Shown here piece by piece: positions 6,242-7,921 of a DNA stretch of 7,921 bases. Each line of letters opens with the position of its first letter. Within the stretch, counting starts at the first letter, position 1. This DNA is from Chloroflexota bacterium (GTDB taxonomy: Bacteria; Chloroflexota; Anaerolineae; 4572-78): positions 1 to 7,921 of the forward strand of contig JAJRUC010000038.1 in assembly GCA_024278015.1 (NCBI GenBank). The letters are read 5' to 3'. The notes beneath the pieces are model-generated. The model searched no databases, had not been told where the DNA came from, and saw only the letters and a program-made list of their open reading frames with translations. Both the position numbers and the translations under genes were made by a program.

Positions 6242-6260
6242 CAATCAATTAAACAACAGT

Positions 6261-7079
6261 CTACGCTTCGGCCGTTTCATCGCCATCGTCGGCCGGGGCA
6301 CGCATTTTGGTCAACAAACTATCTGTTTCCCGTGCCGCAATATCACGGCCGCCTAAGCCAAAGGCCAGGGCAAAAGCCAGAGCCATAGCACCCAGAATCA
6401 AACCAAACGCCAGATTGACAATATCATTGGCCACACCTAACTGCCGCAAAGCCATCGCTGCGGCAAAGAAGATAATCACCACGCGCACAGCCCGCGCCAA
6501 AAACAAGGCGTTGTTCACGCCCGTATCCCGAACGATGTTGTAGCCCAGGTTGGCAAAGTACAGGCCAAAAGCAAAGATAATGACCGCCAGGAAAGCCAGC
6601 CACAGGAAGTTGATGAACTGGTTAAGTGCATCTACCAAAAATGCCGAACCCATCAATTCTACAGCCCAGGTAGCGGCAAACAACATAATCACGATCAGCG
6701 TCAGAGAACCGGCCCAATGGGACGGCGGGTTGGCCGCGTTCCATTTCAGGCCCAATTTCTCCGGCAGGGCATCAAACCCTACACTGCCCAACAGATCGCG
6801 CACCAGGCCGGCCACAATCTTGCCCACAAAGTAAGCCAACAGAATCACGACAATCGCACCCAACAGACCGGGCACAAAGGCCACAATCTGGTTCAGCATG
6901 GCTGCCAGCGGGGCAGAGATGGCCGGGATGTTTAACTGTTCCAGGGCGGAAATAATGACCAGGATCAAGATTACCACATACAGGATGGTTCCCAGCGTTT
7001 CAGACAACGAGCGGTCTTCCGGCATTCCGGCCCGTTCTCCCAAGGTATCCGTTCCTACAGCCCGCAGCAGATTGGTCAC
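6261..7079 (-). CDS. C-terminal half of TM-helix repeat membrane protein (after the amber codon)
   Basis: In-frame continuation after the amber codon. The first possible start is a GTG at 7079, ten codons downstream, without a convincing ribosome binding site, so independent translation would rest on reinitiation. The 272 residues hold the rest of repeat 3, then repeats 4 and 5 (IPAISAPLAAML, VAFVPGLLGAI, Tyr314 and Tyr405 in whole-gene numbering). The glycine/alanine-rich final helix ALAFALAFGLGGRD is typical of MscS-associated TM-helix proteins, and a short acidic tail ends in DDGDETAEA. The sequence stays clean to the stop with no further lesion, so any loss of function is recent or the codon is tolerated. 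Confidence 0.72.
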   Translation of the reverse strand: MTNLLRAVGTDTLGERAGMPEDRSLSETLGTILYVVILILVIISALEQLNIPAISAPLAAMLNQIVAFVPGLLGAIVVILLAYFVGKIVAGLVRDLLGSVGFDALPEKLGLKWNAANPPSHWAGSLTLIVIMLFAATWAVELMGSAFLVDALNQFINFLWLAFLAVIIFAFGLYFANLGYNIVRDTGVNNALFLARAVRVVIIFFAAAMALRQLGVANDIVNLAFGLILGAMALAFALAFGLGGRDIAARETDSLLTKMRAPADDGDETAEA

Positions 7080-7106
7080 AATTTCCCGCAGGATACGGGC
7101 GATAAA

Positions 7107-7772
7107 CTAACCGACAACGGCAATAACGGCCGTAGCCAAAATATTGGGGATATAGGCAAATATCGAGGCAAATACCCCGGCAAAAGGTTCGGCAATAGCC
7201 GTCAGTCCCAGCGCTTGCAGCACAGAGGGGATGAACAGCAGGAAAATCAACCAATAAATAGCCGACGCCACAGCCTCGGTGATATTGACCTTATCATCCT
7301 CTTTTAACGCGCCATATTTACTCAGGCGTTCATCCAATTTAAGCAAATGCCCGGCTTTGCGCACCAGGAAGCGGAACGCAGTGGCTATCAACCAGGCAAT
7401 AATCAGAAGAACAGCAGCGGCGAAGAATCGCGGCACATAAACAGTTGTCAACTGATCCAAAAACGCCTGAAGCGGCTGCGATATTGCCGACAAATTAAGC
7501 CTTTCCAGCGCGGCTGTAATGACAAAAAGCATAATCAGCCAGAACACAATTTTGCCCACTGTATCTTCAACGGGCACTTTCGTGGGGTCATCTGGCTCGC
7601 TCAACGTATTGGAAAGACGATTGTCCAGATTTGTGCGTCCCAGCAGCCGGCGTACAATGCTGGCAATGATGCGGGCTACAATGTAGCCAATTATCAATAT
7701 CAGCAAAGCTGCAGCCACATTGATTATCAGGGCGCCAATTGGGCCGCTAAAAAACTCTTGAATTTGTTCCAT
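7107..7772 (-). CDS. N-terminal half of TM-helix repeat membrane protein (ends at the amber codon)
   Basis: If TAG stops translation, this makes a 221-residue membrane protein with repeats 1 and 2 and the start of repeat 3, ending ...TAVIAVVG within a transmembrane helix. Start ATG 7772 is chosen over the upstream TTG at 7850 because AGGAGG lies six bases before it, and because the upstream stretch is non-hydrophobic and overlaps the end of the preceding gene. Hydrophobic segments begin near residue 12, with further ones around 65-85, 110-130 and 165-185. A protein cut in mid-helix is unlikely to fold normally. Confidence 0.75.
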   Translation of the reverse strand: MEQIQEFFSGPIGALIINVAAALLILIIGYIVARIIASIVRRLLGRTNLDNRLSNTLSEPDDPTKVPVEDTVGKIVFWLIMLFVITAALERLNLSAISQPLQAFLDQLTTVYVPRFFAAAVLLIIAWLIATAFRFLVRKAGHLLKLDERLSKYGALKEDDKVNITEAVASAIYWLIFLLFIPSVLQALGLTAIAEPFAGVFASIFAYIPNILATAVIAVVG

Positions 7773-7778
7773 GTTAAA

Positions 7779-7784
7779 CCTCCT
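7779..7784 (-). promoter_or_regulatory. Ribosome binding site that fixes the TM-helix repeat protein start
   Basis: A perfect AGGAGG on the minus strand lies six bases before ATG 7772. Confidence 0.85.
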
Positions 7785-7796
7785 AACTCTGTACCG

Positions 7797-7831
7797 ATTT
7801 CCGGTAATATATAACTGAAAACTCCGGAAAA
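7797..7831 (-). promoter_or_regulatory. Inverted repeat upstream of the TM-helix repeat protein, shared with 4325-4357
   Basis: On the minus strand TTTTCCGGA (7831-7823) and CCGGAAAT (7804-7797) give arms TTTCCGG/CCGGAAA 19 bases apart, matching the element at 4325-4357 base for base in both words. The intervening stretch is AT-rich (TTATATATTA) and could hold a -10 hexamer, but no matching -35 is clear. It fills most of the 67-base gap between the upstream gene's stop and ATG 7772. It could be an operator or a weak hairpin ending the upstream gene. Confidence 0.4.
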
Positions 7832-7839
7832 CTAAAAAA

Positions 7840-7920
7840 TCATATTGCAAACGATAAAATGTCTTCCCATTCAGAGTCGGTTAGCTCTGACTGTTCACGC
7901 ATCTGCTCGACATGGCGATG
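7840..7920 (-). CDS. C-terminal end of an unknown protein (start beyond right edge)
   Basis: The minus strand is open from the right edge for 26 codons to a TGA at 7842-7840. The translated tail has an amphipathic, acidic character (VEQMREQSELTDSEWEDIL then SFAI). The size is too small to identify the protein. It reads like a real helical C-terminus rather than a chance frame, and it sits on the same strand, 67 bases upstream of the membrane-protein gene. Confidence 0.5.
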   Translation of the reverse strand, partial: HRHVEQMREQSELTDSEWEDILSFAI

Positions 7921-7921
7921 A

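Larger units (their letters stand above)
6261..7772 (-). pseudogene. MscS-associated 'conserved TM helix' repeat membrane protein, interrupted by one in-frame amber codon
   Basis: The whole locus is a single reading frame of 503 sense positions except for one TAG at 7109-7107 (codon 222). There is no frameshift: both halves are in the same frame. The protein has five repeats, each with a helix after a VP or IP motif and a second helix before an L-x-x-L-N/G-L-x-AI motif. An aromatic residue marks the same place in each: Tyr30, Trp127, amber 222, Tyr314, Tyr405, spaced 97, 95, 92 and 91 codons. Neighbouring residues also match (G-Tyr-I-V-A-R in repeat 1; G-amber-F-I-A-R in repeat 3; A-Tyr-F-V-G-K in repeat 4). 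The family (TM-helix repeat proteins annotated as mechanosensitive channels) often lacks the MscS cytoplasmic beta domain; here only about 27 residues follow the final AFGLGGRD. It could be a broken gene, a sequencing error, or an amber codon that is read through. Confidence 0.78.

Noticed and set aside
6191..6244. Upstream TTG start giving a 90-residue zinc-ribbon protein
   Set aside because: The added part is encoded by the terminator hairpin of the preceding gene.
7107..7109. Genome-wide reassignment of TAG as a sense codon, or pyrrolysine insertion
   Set aside because: The AOR gene ends at TAG directly before a repeat, and the position is an aromatic membrane-helix residue in the sister repeats, so a local change is the simpler reading.
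7000..7254. Minus-strand frame over the amber region as evidence of a frameshift
   Set aside because: The two gene halves are already in the same phase; this frame is Cys- and Arg-rich with no family features, so no frameshift is needed.

Overview
The window looks like a piece of a moderately GC-rich bacterial chromosome. My best guess is Chloroflexota (Anaerolineae-like). This is inferred from a valyl-tRNA synthetase that ends without the usual bacterial C-terminal coiled coil, a tungsten/molybdenum aldehyde:ferredoxin oxidoreductase family enzyme paired with a MoaD-like protein, and an overused DNA palindrome ACGGCCGT. No rRNA, tRNA, CRISPR array, transposase or phage gene was seen.

The left half (1 to about 4830) is read on the plus strand. 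It holds the C-terminal part of valS, a class-III PLP aminotransferase with its own extended -10 promoter, an AOR-family oxidoreductase, a small MoaD/ThiS-type sulfur carrier, and a small four-helix membrane protein behind a separate promoter region. The two spacers around the AOR gene are both filled by repeat-rich, hairpin-forming sequence of different types. One supplies the last codons of the aminotransferase. The other ends right at the MoaD start codon.

The right half (about 4900 to the end) is read on the minus strand and converges on the left half at a strong bidirectional terminator. Reading leftward from the right edge: the last 26 codons of an unknown gene, a large five-repeat membrane protein of the MscS-associated 'conserved TM helix' type, a terminator, a 72-residue zinc-ribbon protein, and a membrane-anchored alpha/beta hydrolase.

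The most striking point is that the large membrane protein is split by one in-frame amber codon at 7107-7109. The protein consists of five repeats of about 91 to 97 residues. At the equivalent place the other four repeats carry Tyr, Trp, Tyr and Tyr, so TAG looks like a one-base change from a Tyr codon. TAG also ends the AOR gene, so general TAG recoding is unlikely. Other points are the ACGGCCGT excess in all codon phases, a shared inverted repeat (TTTTCCGGA ... CCGGAAAT) upstream of two membrane-protein genes, and the dispersed-type repeats flanking the AOR gene. I see no clear new defence or mobile system.
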